A stretch of 64,000 bases of DNA from Datnioides undecimradiatus (Eukaryota; Chordata; Actinopteri; Lobotiformes; Datnioididae), in NCBI GenBank assembly GCA_008933995.1, contig WARS01000013.1, positions 9,754,023-9,818,022 of the forward strand. The letters run 5' to 3'. Under the pieces are notes generated by a model. It did not search any database. It had not been told where the DNA came from and was given only the letters and a program-made list of their open reading frames with translations. The translations under genes and the position numbers were made by a program. Below, piece by piece: positions 1 to 14,523 of this stretch. The stretch's first letter is position 1. Each line of letters starts with the position of its first letter.

Positions 1-74
1 TTCTCACAAGCTAACATTAGCTAGCTAACGCTAGCTGAGACACCCAGGTGACGCTAGACACTGCCAGTTCTTAC

Positions 75-226
75 CATTCGTCGCCCTTTCTTAAAGTTGT
101 TTTTAAAAGTGACCCTATAGTCTGTTTTTGACTTTCAGTTGAAGGGGTTGGCATTTGGGCAGCTACCGGCTCCGAGTCGGAGTCTGCCGCGCCGCCCGAG
201 TCGGGTCCGCCTCCCTCGGCCATCAT
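75..226 (-). CDS. usp4: usp4 first coding exon (partial; USP4/USP15-type deubiquitinase)
   Basis: This is the N-terminus of a ubiquitin-specific protease of the USP4/USP15/USP11 group, cytosolic and nuclear cysteine proteases that remove ubiquitin from substrates. On the complement, two adjacent ATGs (224-226 and 221-223) open a frame reading MAEGGG, then an Asp/Ser/Gly/Ala-rich stretch, then TIGSLLKTTLRKGDEW, which resembles the start of the DUSP domain in USP4 and USP15 (RKGxxWYL). The exon ends at 75, in phase 2, at a GTAAGA donor. The second ATG (A at -3, G at +4) has the better Kozak context and gives the conserved MAEGG start; the first would add one Met. The remaining exons lie left of the window. 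Calling it usp4 rather than usp15 rests on synteny: human USP4 is at 3p21.31 with RBM5, SLC38A3 and GNAI2. The N-terminal acidic insert is longer than in the human proteins as I remember them. Confidence 0.8.
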
Positions 227-1203
227 GCAGCGAGTGTGCCGGTATCGTGAACGCGCGAAGGAGACGCGCTTGGCCGAGCATCAGAGCGCTGATCATGGGA
301 AACCTTCTTACACAGTCGAGGTGAGCTGCTGTAGCACTCTACTTTAGCTGCTCTTTCATCAACACAACCTCACGGATTTTACAACACCAGATCATGCGTA
401 TTAATTCTCAGTACTGACTTCAACTTTCCACAACGTGACGGTTGAAATATTAATCAAATGCATATTTATGCTAATGCGAGATATGTTGGGGTGCATGTCA
501 ACAAATAAAACCGGATATTTAGTCAAAACAGGCTTTATGCTGTACAAAACACAGGGGAGTTACATGTACAAAATAAAATGTCTACATACTAAAAAAAAAA
601 AAAAAACAACCAACAACCAGTATTTCAATCACACAAACATGTTCTCTGCCGACAACTTATCGGCTCTACATCTGCTTCCCACATCAGGCAGCTGGCACAG
701 AGCCACTGATCTAACAAAGGAGTCGTTAAAGATGTTAAAGAATAATTAAATAAACATCATTCAAGCCTGTAAAATATGAAAATTGAGACAGCTCATCTAG
801 CTGTGCATGACATAAAAAGATGCACTAGGTAGTTCACATTCTATTACCTAATGGAATTATGATGGCTTACAGCTGCAAGCTAATAATAATAATGCATTTC
901 AACAAGCAAAAAGCCACTTAATTTCTCCCAAATATATCCTTGTCTAAAAGGTGAGATAGCAAAGCAATGCTTTCTAATATGCATGAGACAGCAGCAGAAC
1001 CAGTGTATTTTAAGTCATTTCAGATATTTTATGGACAAGAATGGAAAGGTAATACATGTGAGAAGACAAGGACCACAAATAAGTGAATGTAAACTTTGCA
1101 TAACATGAAGGGATTTGTCCCATCTCTGTGGTTTTAACCAAAAACAAATCCCTGCAATGATCAAAATTCAAATTGAAGGCTCCAAGTAGAAGTGACCAGG
1201 TCA
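227..1203. other. usp4 upstream region and emc3 3' flank
   Basis: This spacer separates the usp4 start from the emc3 stop. The first roughly 90 bases next to usp4 are CpG-rich and probably contain the usp4 5'UTR and core promoter. The rest is AT-rich with an A16-type run near 591-606. The emc3 3'UTR must lie at its right end. I see no canonical AATAAA or ATTAAA on the minus strand, only CATAAA variants. The plus-strand frame at 435-749 has low-complexity composition and no family resemblance, so I do not call it a gene. Confidence 0.5.
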
Positions 1204-4020
<2,817 letters not shown>

Positions 4021-4062
4021 GTGTCCATGGCAGTGCCTATAGTCCGAAGGAAATGTAAGAAG

Positions 4063-5330
4063 GTAAGTTGTTGATTATTTTCACTTTGTCAACATAAGAC
4101 AGGGAGAATAGCTTAATCAGTTTATTTAGTCGTTCTTAAACTTAGGGAGTTTTGTTTGGAATTATTAGCATTGTAAATATGTGTAGAATTCAAAAATAGT
4201 TTTATTGGAGTTTTATTGATACACATTGAAATAAAATGTTAAGACGCAGATAGACATGCGTAGAGAGTGTGTAAACATTAACATTGAATGGGCTCAGAGA
4301 GTAAGTATGTCTTGCCCAAAGCAATAAGATCAATGACACAGACAAAAATGCCATCTATTATTACTTATGTGACCGGAGGTAAGACACGCAATGTGGATTA
4401 AATGTCTCTTAAACTCTGACCAGTAAAATCATGAAAACCAACCATAAATCATTCTTCACAGCACACTGCACAGAGAACCAGTTAGATAGTGGGGTAGCTG
4501 GTACCCTGAGAGATCCTTCATAGGGGTGCAGACAGTAGACAGTTTGAGGAGAATGCCTCCCTCCATGTTTGCAAAACAACCAAAATACATCCCCCTTGTT
4601 AACTCTGAATTGCTCATCTCTAATAAAGGTAGCAGAGAGGCTGCAGGAGCAGAGGGGTTGTAAGGTTGAATATGTTAGTACTGTATAGTCTGTCTGACTC
4701 TTTGATCCTTTCTCTGACTGAGGTTTGTGCAGGTAAAATCAAGTGTCTGACCAAAGCGCTGAAATATCAGCATCTTAACTGTGTATTGATACTGTGTACA
4801 GACTGCGTATTAACTGTGTACTGTCCATGGTGCTGATGTAGCAAAGGGATTAGTAGTTGCACCTTTTTCCTCTCAGTCCCTCCCTTCATTTTTGGTCCAC
4901 ACTATTTTCTAAATATACTTAAAATACTAAAATCTCCAGTATATATTAGCCTGTATGTCCTATGAAGCAGTATCACTTTCATCATCAAACTGTTAAGTAG
5001 CAACATGTAGCCGTGGTAGTGCAAACAGGATCATAGAGACGCACTGTGGCCTTGTTTCATCTGTGGCATCTGTGCTGCTGAAGATACACACCAACATCAA
5101 GCCACATCAAGTACAGCTCAATAAAAGGTGTGATGTATGATGGTAAAAAGGAAAGAAACTCTTGCTGTATTAACTTATGTAAATACCTGTTGGAGAACTT
5201 AATTGTTTGTTCACATCCAGTCAGCCAGACTACGCTGCACTGTGTGTGCCTCCATTCCCATCCACCTCAGTAGGTGGCGGTAATGCGCCTTTAGTCTGTT
5301 TACTAATGGTCCTATTAGGAAGAAGAGGCA
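4063..5330. other. spacer between the emc3 and rbm5 promoters; no gene seen
   Basis: This is AT-rich noncoding sequence with frequent stops in all frames. I find no exon with a recognisable domain and no clear repeat. A possible plus-strand exon with a good GTAAGT donor ends at 4062, immediately to the left (see findings). Confidence 0.5.
5268..5281 (+). promoter_or_regulatory. CTCF-like motif
   Basis: CAGTAGGTGGCGGT matches most of the CTCF core consensus (CCASYAGRKGGCRS) in forward orientation. It lies about 150-200 bp upstream of the probable rbm5 first exon. The surrounding sequence (ATTCCCATCCACCTCAG, then TAATGCGCCTTTAG) may itself belong to a repeat, which I could not confirm. Confidence 0.4.
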
Positions 5331-5339
5331 GGCTCCCTT

Positions 5340-5475
5340 TTGACTGACCGGAAGAGCGGGGACAAATCTTGCAGAAACCATCTATTATCAGGTCATTGTC
5401 AGAACTGGCAAACTGTGGCATTAAAGGGCAAGTAACACGAGCGAACACGGCATCGTACCTCTTGTTTCGGTTAAA
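5340..5475 (+). promoter_or_regulatory. rbm5: rbm5 core promoter and probable noncoding exon 1
   Basis: A CCGGAAG (ETS/GABP-type) site at about 5348-5354 sits in a locally CpG-rich stretch. About 120 bp downstream, TTAAA at 5471-5475 is followed by GTAAGA, a good splice donor. The matching acceptor (TTCTACAG, ending at 5918) precedes the exon with the start codon. The human gene also has a noncoding first exon, giving 25 exons in both. The transcription start is inferred, not seen. Confidence 0.6.
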
Positions 5476-5823
5476 GTAAGAAATGCGATTTTAAGGTAAC
5501 GCTTGCTGACTCAAACGGTATCCCTCAAACGCTAACGCTACCGCCTGCTGGCCTGCTTTCAGCTGTGCAAGGCTCGCTTGTTTATGCGGGGTTGTCGCTG
5601 GCGTTAGTAGACCAGCTAGGATGTAGCTGAAGTTAACCTGCACCTCGACCAGTATTAATTAGTTGATTTAAATCAGACCTGTTGTATCATTGACTTGGCT
5701 TCATCTGTGATATCAGCCCCTCCTTATGTCAACTGAATGTTAACTAAATGTAATGATAAGTCATGGTTAGCTTTATTCAAGTATTCATGGCAACCCTAAA
5801 GTTAAAGCAAATCCAGATCCAGA

Positions 5824-5837
5824 TAGCCCTCTGTTGG
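5824..5837 (-). promoter_or_regulatory. CTCF-like motif, reverse orientation
   Basis: The complement reads CCAACAGAGGGCTA, a moderate match to the CTCF core. It lies in rbm5 intron 1, about 550 bp from the forward-oriented match at 5268-5281. Confidence 0.35.
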
Positions 5838-5918
5838 TATCTATAAATCGAGAACACCTGCAGAAAGCTGGATTTAATTATAATTCAGTGGCTTAAAAGG
5901 GTTTTGATGTTTCTACAG

Positions 5919-8900
5919 AGTTCCTCGATCAAACGTGTGTCCTCTGCGATAAACCATGGGAGCTGATAAAAGGTAAGACAAACATAATTCAATGTGGAAG
6001 TGGCACATACTCATTGTATTGGTGTATTTCACTGGTGCCCTTGTTCACACCAACAGGCTCGGTCGGGGTGAACGCAGTGGAAGATATGGCTCAGACGGCA
6101 GGAGAGGTGATCCAGAGTGGCACGAAAGACAGCGAGATAGAGATGTGGAGAGGGATTATGATCATCGCTGGGATGACGATACGCACAGAAGCAGTCCGGA
6201 GGTGAGTGAATAGAAAAACCTTTTTGTAAACCCTTTCACACACCAAACAACTTGGTCCTAAATTGAACAATTACAACATTATTTTTATGTTTGTCTGCAA
6301 CAGAGGGAACGAAAACAGCGCAGCTGTGACAGATCTGATGATGAATACGAGGGGGATTATCCAGACCAGCACTACAAAATGGAGCAGGAGGAGGAGAGCG
6401 AAACTGTCATGCTGAGGGGTCTCCCTCTCAATGTCATAGAGGATGATGTAAGTCTCACTGATGCTTTTCAAGCGTAAGATAACAAGGTAGAGCTCCTGTG
6501 GCTTTGTTTTTGATAGGGAAGTGTGATGGTGTTACAGACAGGGATGGGCAGGCAGTCGGCTCTGGAGGCAAAGCTGAGGTTTAAATCTTAAAAATCAGAT
6601 ACAGGCTGTTTTACTGATTATGGACGTTTCAGCTGCTTTCAGTCTGGCTTCACCAAGTTTTAAAAAATTTGTTCTGTAATTTGTTCATTCGAGGAAGTTG
6701 AATTTGTTGGTGTAAATGTAAACAGCTTCTTTGGGGACCTGACTGGCCTAGCCAGGAAAAGGCACCTGATCATTTCTAAACATGAAGAAGTTAAAAAACA
6801 TTAGCTTTGTGTTATTGAGACTGATTACATACTGTCACGAAAAGCTGTTGGATTTAGATGAATTTTACCCCGTGCCTTCATTTACGATAGATCCGCTCAG
6901 CGCTCGAGCAACTGCCAGGGCCCCAACCTGTGGAAATTCGCTTGATGAGGAAAAGGAGAGGTGAGTGCCACTGTTGAGAAGCACTTTCTCACTTTCACCT
7001 CCAGGCTCTGTCTTATGACCCCGCCTTTATTGATATTTCTGAAATAAATCTTCATATTAACACTGTTAGTGGATCCTTCGTGTCACATAGGTATTCTGGT
7101 TTTGATGTTATGCCCAGGTAAGGAGGTAACTGTACGTACTACACCTCTACCACTATTGTACAGACATGCTGTAGAAATCAAAATAAAGTACCACACTCTT
7201 GACTGTAAGCACCCTTCCCGACCACAATTGTAATTAGACATGGACAGTACAAGCACATTATGAGTTTGAATGTTGCACCAAAGCAGTCTAACTAACACGC
7301 CTCCCGTCTATATTTGAATACTGTCTCTAGGTATAAGCCGAGGTTTCGCCTTCGTGGAGTTTTATCGCTTGCAAGATTCTACCCGATGGATGGAGACCAA
7401 TCAGGTTGCCTCAACAATCACCAAGTTTAGAGTCATTCTTGGAGATTAGAGCCCCAATTAACCAACATAGCAGTGCTTGATCATTGCAGAGCTTTACTTG
7501 GAGGACTGCATTATAGCAATGTCATACAAAACCAAGTAAATATATGTGAAATGACACATGTAGGTAATTCATTTTACAAATACAAATGAGCATTTTCAGA
7601 CAAAATGACTTGACTGTTTAGGTCACCGTATGTTGTGAAAGCAGTGTTGCTTCACTGTTTGCTCTTGGAAATTCAGTCACACCATATGTTATTAATCGAG
7701 ATACAATGCAGAAAATATTTAAGCTGAATAAGCCTTTTGCTTTTCCCTATGAAGCGTATACTTCCTGTTCACAAAGTGGCCCAGGTAGTCCATAGCACAT
7801 CCTGCTCCAGCTCAGTCACTTGGGTATTTTCTCATCTCCATTTAAAATCGGAAGACTGGGGTGAGGCAGGGACGAGCTGGCAGCACTCCGTTCCCAAACA
7901 CTAAGAACCTGCAGCTTTCACTCTGAACTTGTCTCTCTGTTCCCTTTTACTTCCTGAAACACTCTACCGAGGCAGCGAGTGTACGCCTAGTCACTCTTTC
8001 CCGTTCCAGCTACTCTCACTCATGGGGTGGGGTAGTGGCAGGACCTCGCCTGCCTCTTTTGCTTGAAATTGTGTCTGAATTTGAAATAACTGGATGCTTT
8101 TGACTCCACAGAACAAGCTGGTGATCCAGGGGAAAAGCATCGCGCTGCACTACAGCAACAGGAGGCAGAATGTTGAGAACTGGCTCTGCAATGCAGTGAG
8201 TCTCCTTTCTAATTAGCTCAAGTAACTTTATTTGCACTGGTACAAGAGCACAAGCGCACAGAGTCAAGAAAAACATAAATCAAAAAAGAAAGGGTGGGGG
8301 AAGAATGAGAACTAGTTGTGCTAGTACGATGTAGTGTGAAACATTTTCATTGACTCTTCGTAGTGTGGTGTGTTCAATTTCCGGAAGAAGCTAAAGTGCT
8401 TCAGGTGTGGAGCCACCAAAGTCGGTGAGTTGTTACTTTAACAAACCGTAAATAAATAAACCTTCTTCCTCTCTGCGCAGATCTTCTTCTTTTCCAGGCA
8501 GTTTTTTTTTTTTTTTTTTTAGTTTCATCACCTGCTAATGTTAACCTTTATGTCACTCTACTCTGTCGCCGCTGAGTATAGATAAGGAGTCACAGGGACA
8601 AAGTGGTTTAAATGCTGAAACTCAACAACAAGGAGATTCCAATGGAGACAGTGAGTGTGTTTTTCACCATATATTCAAATATCATGTTCGTTCAGTACAA
8701 ATATTCCAAACTAATCCACGAATACTTTATTTTGTTTACAGCAATAATTTTGAGAAACATTGCCCCCCTTTCAACTGTGGATGGAATCTTGAATGTATTG
8801 TCCTCCTGTGCCAACCTGTCAGCGAGCAACATCCGCCTCATCAAAGACAAACAAACAGGACAGAATAGAGGCTTCGCCTTTATTCAGCTCTCATCTCCCT

Positions 8901-11900
8901 TGGTATATTATTTTTGAAATCAGTACACGCGATGTAGTCATAATATTAGAGGGGAGGGACACACTTGTAACAATCTTGCATCTTCACTTCTTGTATAGGA
9001 GGCTTCTCAGCTGCTCACAATTCTCCAGAGCCTTCAGCCCCCTCTGAAACTGGATGGGAAAACAATCGGTGTGGATTTTGCAAAGAGTGCAAGGAAGTGA
9101 GTCACTCACTCATATTCTTGTCTTTTAGGAATGTTGGACATGTAGGCTCAGTTTGATCTGCACTGTGTGAACTGCACCATGTGGGACATATTTATCCTCA
9201 GTAATTTCTATTCATTTGATGTGTGGTGCACTAAAAATAGAATAAAATTGGTTCACTTTTTCTAAAATTTATATTTCACATTTTACAGTATTGAAAGCGA
9301 GTGTAGTTAAATCAATAAAAGAACTCATTTTTATCCTGCATGTGCTGCAACATGAGGGTTTAAATTACTCCATATCTCTTCCAGAGACACAGCGCAGCCA
9401 GATGGGATCAGAGCCAACGCTCTTTCTGTTGCCAGCACTGCAATTGCTGCTGCTCAGTGGTCGTCCAGCCAGGTATCACGATCTTTCCTGTGCTGTTTTG
9501 TATGTTTAAGTAATTTAAAGTAATTTAATTTAACTCTTGTGACCTGAACTGCAAAGAGGGAGAACACAGATACATTTGTGTTTTTAATGTGATTCAGAAA
9601 AACCAAAGGTGGTTGTGTGAACAAAAGCTGATATTAGTCCAACATCTTGGTACACACGGCATCTTTTAAAAGCAAGAAAGAAACTAATGTATGTCTACAC
9701 AGCTTTGGGTTTGTTTTGGACAGCTGCATGGGGGCCAAACGAACATGTAACAGGGATGTTGATTCTCATTGGGATATTATCACAAAAGGAGACGTTACAA
9801 GTCATTTTATTTATTCATTGTTAATCAAAGAGATGTTAGGACTCCTGTGTGTTTTACTGTCTTTTTGTTTTATTCCCATATTTTCTGTAGATACAGCAGG
9901 GATCAGGTACCATCGCTGACTTCATTACTCTCCCAGAGGCCTATGGACAGCAACCACAGGTCAGTTCACAGCCTACTTAATTGTGGCAGTGCTGACTTTA
10001 ACAAGGAACACATATGATAAAAGGCTTTTTTTTTTCCTGTTTTTAGGGAAAGAATTACCAATTATGGCAGCAACCTGAAGGAATGGCTCCTGTTGCTGGA
10101 GATGGATTACTCGGAGGTAATAAACAGTGTCAATCGCTCACAGGTATTTTGACTGAGCGTTATACCAAGAATGCTAACTTTATTATTAACTGTCTTAAGC
10201 TGCTCCAGAAATGAAGACATTAATCCCTGCAGCCACAAGTGTTGTCATATCCCAGGCGGCTCAACTTTACCAGCCTGTCGTTATCAGCCAGCCTGCCATA
10301 CAGGTAGATGTAGGTATATTATCGTGGCATCTGTGTTCGGCCATTAACAGCTAATGTATATTTACCGGTCTGGTGTTGTGTGGTGGATCCAAAACCTAAT
10401 TTGCTGTTTTTTTGGGGTTTTTTTTTACCTGACTCTCAGTCACATCAGGTAGTGAGGCCTGTCGATGCAGCACAACAGGCTGCTGCTAGTGTCTGTGCTG
10501 CACCGCTGGTAACACCAGCAGCTTCCACTGTTGTAACTACAGTCTGTGCTACACCGACCGCAAACAAAACAGGTGAGAACGGTTGGCTACAGAATGCCTC
10601 ATCCATATGTGAATTAGTAGATCAAACCTGGATACCTTTTACCTAGATCCAGCCCATTTTGTATCATACGTGACCCTCTTTGTGTCTGTAGTTGCCCCTG
10701 ACACTTCCACATACCAGTATGACGAGGCCTCAGGGTACTATTATGATCCACAGACTGGCCTGTACTATGATCCCAGCAGCCAGGTATGTCGTCTTGCTCT
10801 GTGTGCATAATGTACTGCCAAATGGTTTCTGTGTGATTTATTTGATCAGAAACAGTTTCTCTTATGTTTGTCTTCAATAGTACTACTATAACTCCAAGAC
10901 TCAGCAGTACCTCTACTGGGACAGTGAGAAGCAGACATATGTCCCTGCACCAGCTGAATCTGACACAAGCACAGAGCAAGTGTCCAAAGAGCCCAGAGAC
11001 AAAAAGGAGAAGCCCAAAAGCAAGTCAGCACAGCAGGTAAATGATACTTTAAAATGATATATCTTGTCATTTAAGTGACGTCTGTACTGACTTTCATACA
11101 ATTTCAGATCGCAAAGGACATGGAACGATGGGCAAAAAGTTTCAACAAGCAAAAAGAAAGTTCGAAGAGCAGCGTCCAAAGCTTAGGACCTTCCAAGGAG
11201 GAGGACAGGAAAGAGTCTGCGGCTGCCGATGCAGGTTTCTCTCTGTTTGAGAAAAAGGTATTTAGTGGTTCCAACTAGGCATATGTATGTTTTTCATTAG
11301 ATTAGTCCTACAGTGCACCTGAAAGAGTGTGAATTTAGACTGATGGGCTAACTCTGCCGTCACATTTATCCCTATTTTTAAAAGGATAGTTTTGGTTTTC
11401 TGACGCGAGCTTGTATGTAGCGTTTGTAGGTACTTATCCATAGTCAGTGTATTACCCACACCAGACAGCAGTCAGCATGCCCTCAGTATAGGAGATGCAG
11501 CTGAAGTACCGAAGGCCCGTCCGCAGGTGAATAAATAGATCAAGCCTCCTACACCAGTACTCCAGCTTGTCCAAACTGGTTTACTGTAGGTAATGCTCTA
11601 AACACTAAACTATGGATATGCACCTCATGGGCATTACGTAAAAATATAAAATAGTTGTTAAAATACTTTTAACAACTTAACATTGCTAATTGCTAATATC
11701 ATAACAGACTTCTCAAATATTCAAACCAGTAGCATTATATTGAGAATTATAGACAGGCCTTGTGGACAATATTGTAACAAAGCTTGTATGTGTCATTTGT
11801 TGATTTGTTGCTTCCTTTTAGCAAATGGGAGCCTTTGACGTGCCATCGCTCATGACTGAACACTCCAAGATTACAGAGCAGGACGCCTCGAGTAAGGTCT

Positions 11901-13196
11901 GTATCTTTTATGTTCATGTTCCACAATTGCTAATTAAAAATAAACTCTATAACAACGTTAATCGCACATTCCAGATTGGTCTGGTTGCTGCTTTAAGCGG
12001 AGATGGTGACGCAGAGGAGGGCAGCTCAGACAGAGCGCTGTATGAAGAGGGAAAAATAACAGACTGGAAGAAGATGGTTTGCCTGCTGTGTCGACGGCAG
12101 TTCCCCACCAAAGAGGCTTTACTGCGTCACCAGCAGCTCTCTGACCTCCACAAGGTGAGGATGGTGAAACAGCAGGCGTTTAATCTGCATGCAGCTATCA
12201 GTACATGGAAATACTGGGCGCTGCCATCTGTTCAACGCGTGAAACGTCAATGCAAAATGCAAAGAATGTTATTGATCTTAAACCTTTATATATTTGTGAA
12301 TATGATATCTACGCCGCAGTTGATTTGTCAATTTAAGTTGCTTTCAATTGTTTAAGCAAAACTTGGAAATTCAGAGACGATCAAAACTCTCAGAAGCTGA
12401 ACTGGAGGAGCTGGAGAGGAAAGAAACCGAGGTAACGGCCTTAAGAATTTATACCTGTCAGTGATCTTTAGCACTGAGGGACACACTGAATTAAGTTTCA
12501 TGGTCATGTTAACAGCTGAAATACAGAGACAGAGCTGCAGAAAGAAGGGAGAAGTATGGTGTTCCTGAGCCTCCTGCACCGAAAAGGAAGTTTTATCAAC
12601 CACCAACCCCGACAGTGTAAGTGAAACAGTTTTATGCCACTGCAGACCGTCTGGGACATTTCAGAAAAAGTGGACCATTGTGATCCCGATCCACTCTTGT
12701 TAATTATCACATTTTTAAAAATTTCCTTCCATTCTGCATCGACAGAAACTATGAACAGCCCACCAAAGACGGCCTAACAAGTGATAATATCGGGAACAAA
12801 ATGTTGCAGGCGATGGGCTGGCAGGAAGGCAAAGGTCTGGGGCGCCACCAACAGGGCATCACCACTCCCATCTCGGTGAGGAGGCCAGAAACAATCCCTC
12901 TTAGATTTTCCTTCAAATTAATGCCATCATCTCCCTACCTGCTCCGAGCAGATGGAATATGCATGTGGATGTGTTCTTTTTCACTCACAAAGCAATTAAC
13001 AGTGCTACCTGAGGGCGAGCTGCATCCAATCTGTCTCCACTCTAATGACCATCTCTGTTTTTCCCCACAGGCTTCATTACGGACCAAGGGCGCAGGCTTG
13101 GGCATTAAAGGAAGCTCATATGAACTCTCAGCATCTGACACCTACAAGGATGCTGTTCGTAAGGCCATGTTCTCACGCTTCACTGAGATAGACTGA
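5919..13196 (+). CDS. rbm5: rbm5, RNA-binding protein 5
   Basis: RBM5 is a nuclear, spliceosome-associated regulator of exon choice (FAS, caspase-2). The exon holding the start begins at 5919; the ATG is at 5956. Coding exons are 5956-5972, 6057-6201, 6304-6447, 6891-6960, 7331-7404, 8112-8195, 8364-8424, 8582-8650, 8742-8902, 8999-9096, 9385-9472, 9891-9959, 10047-10116, 10200-10303, 10440-10572, 10692-10783, 10881-11036, 11108-11257, 11822-11896, 11975-12154, 12357-12431, 12516-12616, 12746-12875 and 13071-13196. They total 2472 nt, 823 aa (human 815), all in phase. Domains: Arg/Asp-rich N-terminus 1-87; RRM1 about 89-168 (RNP1 RGFAFVEF 129-136); RanBP2 zinc finger 174-198 (C176, C179, C190, C193); RRM2 about 222-307; OCRE tyrosine repeats about 467-521; C2H2 finger C656/C659/H672/H679; G-patch about 739-782. 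RBM10 and RBM6 fit less well. The linker 338-462 diverges from human. Confidence 0.95.
11380..11530. repeat. degenerate teleost interspersed repeat in an rbm5 intron
   Basis: Segments such as GGATAGTTTTGGTTTTCTG, TACTTATCCATAGTCAGTG and GTCAGCATGCCCTCAGTAT match a short interspersed repeat I recall from many percomorph loci. It lies in the intron between exons 11108-11257 and 11822-11896. The class (SINE or MITE) and exact ends are not determined. The assignment rests on memory of the family, not on a search. Confidence 0.6.
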
Positions 13197-13460
13197 ACTG
13201 GAGAGAGAAGAGTAATCAAGCTGAACTGGTAAATACTAATTTTGTGGCCAAATGATCCTGCTGTGAACCCCTGAACAGACTGTAATTTATAACTTGTTTT
13301 TAATAGCTGCATATTTTGTCATTCAGAATGTTTTCAGTTGAACGAACGTGTAAATGTTGTATAGTGTTTGAACAGAAATTTATTTGGACCTGCTGAGGTG
13401 CTGTTTTGGTGAAAATCTATAGGATCAGTGTGGCGATTAAACCCGACATTGTGCTCACCC
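13197..13460 (+). terminator. rbm5: rbm5 3'UTR with ATTAAA polyadenylation signal
   Basis: The stop codon is at 13194-13196. An ATTAAA hexamer at 13436-13441 is followed about 20 bp later by T/GT-rich sequence (TTCTTGTCTG), giving a compact 3'UTR of roughly 260 nt. No AATAAA occurs earlier in this interval. Confidence 0.65.
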
Positions 13461-14506
13461 ATTCTTGTCTGCAACATGTTTTCTCCCTTTACAAAAATGC
13501 CTTGTTCTGAATAACAGAATAGGAGAAAACATACACTTCATACACATGTACGTTCTGATACAAGTGACGATGAAATGTGTCAGCCATGACGCTATTCATC
13601 ATCTCTGGTAATGTAATGAAGATAGGATTCAAAGCACTGGCTTTAGTAAATGGCAGCAGCTTACCAAGGTAACAACTACTGGGCTGTATTACCTAAAGAG
13701 GTATGACTGGCATTAATGAACTCTTACATCGATATCTAAAGGTCAGGGTGCACTGAGAGCATGAACGCAAGCTGTCGTTCTTCCAAGTTCCCTGACAATG
13801 CGAGGTGTTGTTCTTGTCAAGTCTGAATTATTAAACAGCCCACCTGAAGCGCACGTTGATTTCATGGCTCAAACAAGCAGGATGAATACGTTTCTCTAAT
13901 GACCTGGATGCATACTGTAGGCTCGGAAACGGAGAATTAATTTCATGTTTTTAAATAATATTTCAGTTTCTCTCAGACTCCACAGCCTCAGCCAGCGGTG
14001 GAGAAGTATTCAGTCAATTTGATGGGGTGACAGTCAACATCAGCACAGGTGTGAAAAACTCTCACCTGGTTACGTTGAATCTCAATCTCTCAGTCACCAC
14101 GAGGAAGATTATTGGTAATGTCTGCCAGACCTCCAGCCAGCTGCCTTCATATCCTCTTTCCTGAGGCTTAGTGGCTGGCATGTTTCGCCAGCTCTCACTT
14201 CAGTGGTGATGCCAGTGTTTTTGAAAATGCTCCTCAAAATCTCAGCTATGTTTGTTCTGAAGGAGAATTAGAGGGTGGACCACAATGTGAAGCCATAAAA
14301 GATACAGTGCAGTAAGTCCTGTCTCCTTAATGGTTGTGTATTCATCAGTCTGCAGTTCTGTTATGACAAGGGCCCCAAGTGGAGTCTGAAGAATGTCACA
14401 GCTTTCATGTGGATAGATCTCATGTGAATTCAAAGTAAGTGGGGGTACCATTCTCCTTCATTTAAACAATATAACCTGGCTTTTAAATTTTCAATTTGAG
14501 AGACAT

Positions 14507-14523
14507 TCACTAGGGGGCAGTGT
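14507..14523 (+). promoter_or_regulatory. strong CTCF-like motif, forward orientation
   Basis: TCACTAGGGGGCAGTGT agrees with the full CTCF core (CCASYAGRKGGCRS) except the first C. It lies about 1.1 kb beyond the rbm5 polyadenylation signal, a plausible domain-boundary position. Confidence 0.6.

Noticed and set aside
139-324. Plus-strand frames across the first CpG-rich block, including one opening at 225 and reaching a GTGAGC donor at 321
   Set aside because: The minus strand here encodes the conserved USP4-type N-terminus with a correct donor at 74/75. The plus frames are its antisense shadow.
435-749. 104-codon plus-strand frame with a poly-A run
   Set aside because: It has low-complexity Lys/Asn composition from the A-run, no domain, and no promoter or splice context.
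11825-12355. 176-codon open frame treated as a single exon
   Set aside because: It is rbm5 exons 11822-11896 and 11975-12154 joined by read-through of a short in-frame intron; donor and acceptor are clear and the extra residues do not match the family.
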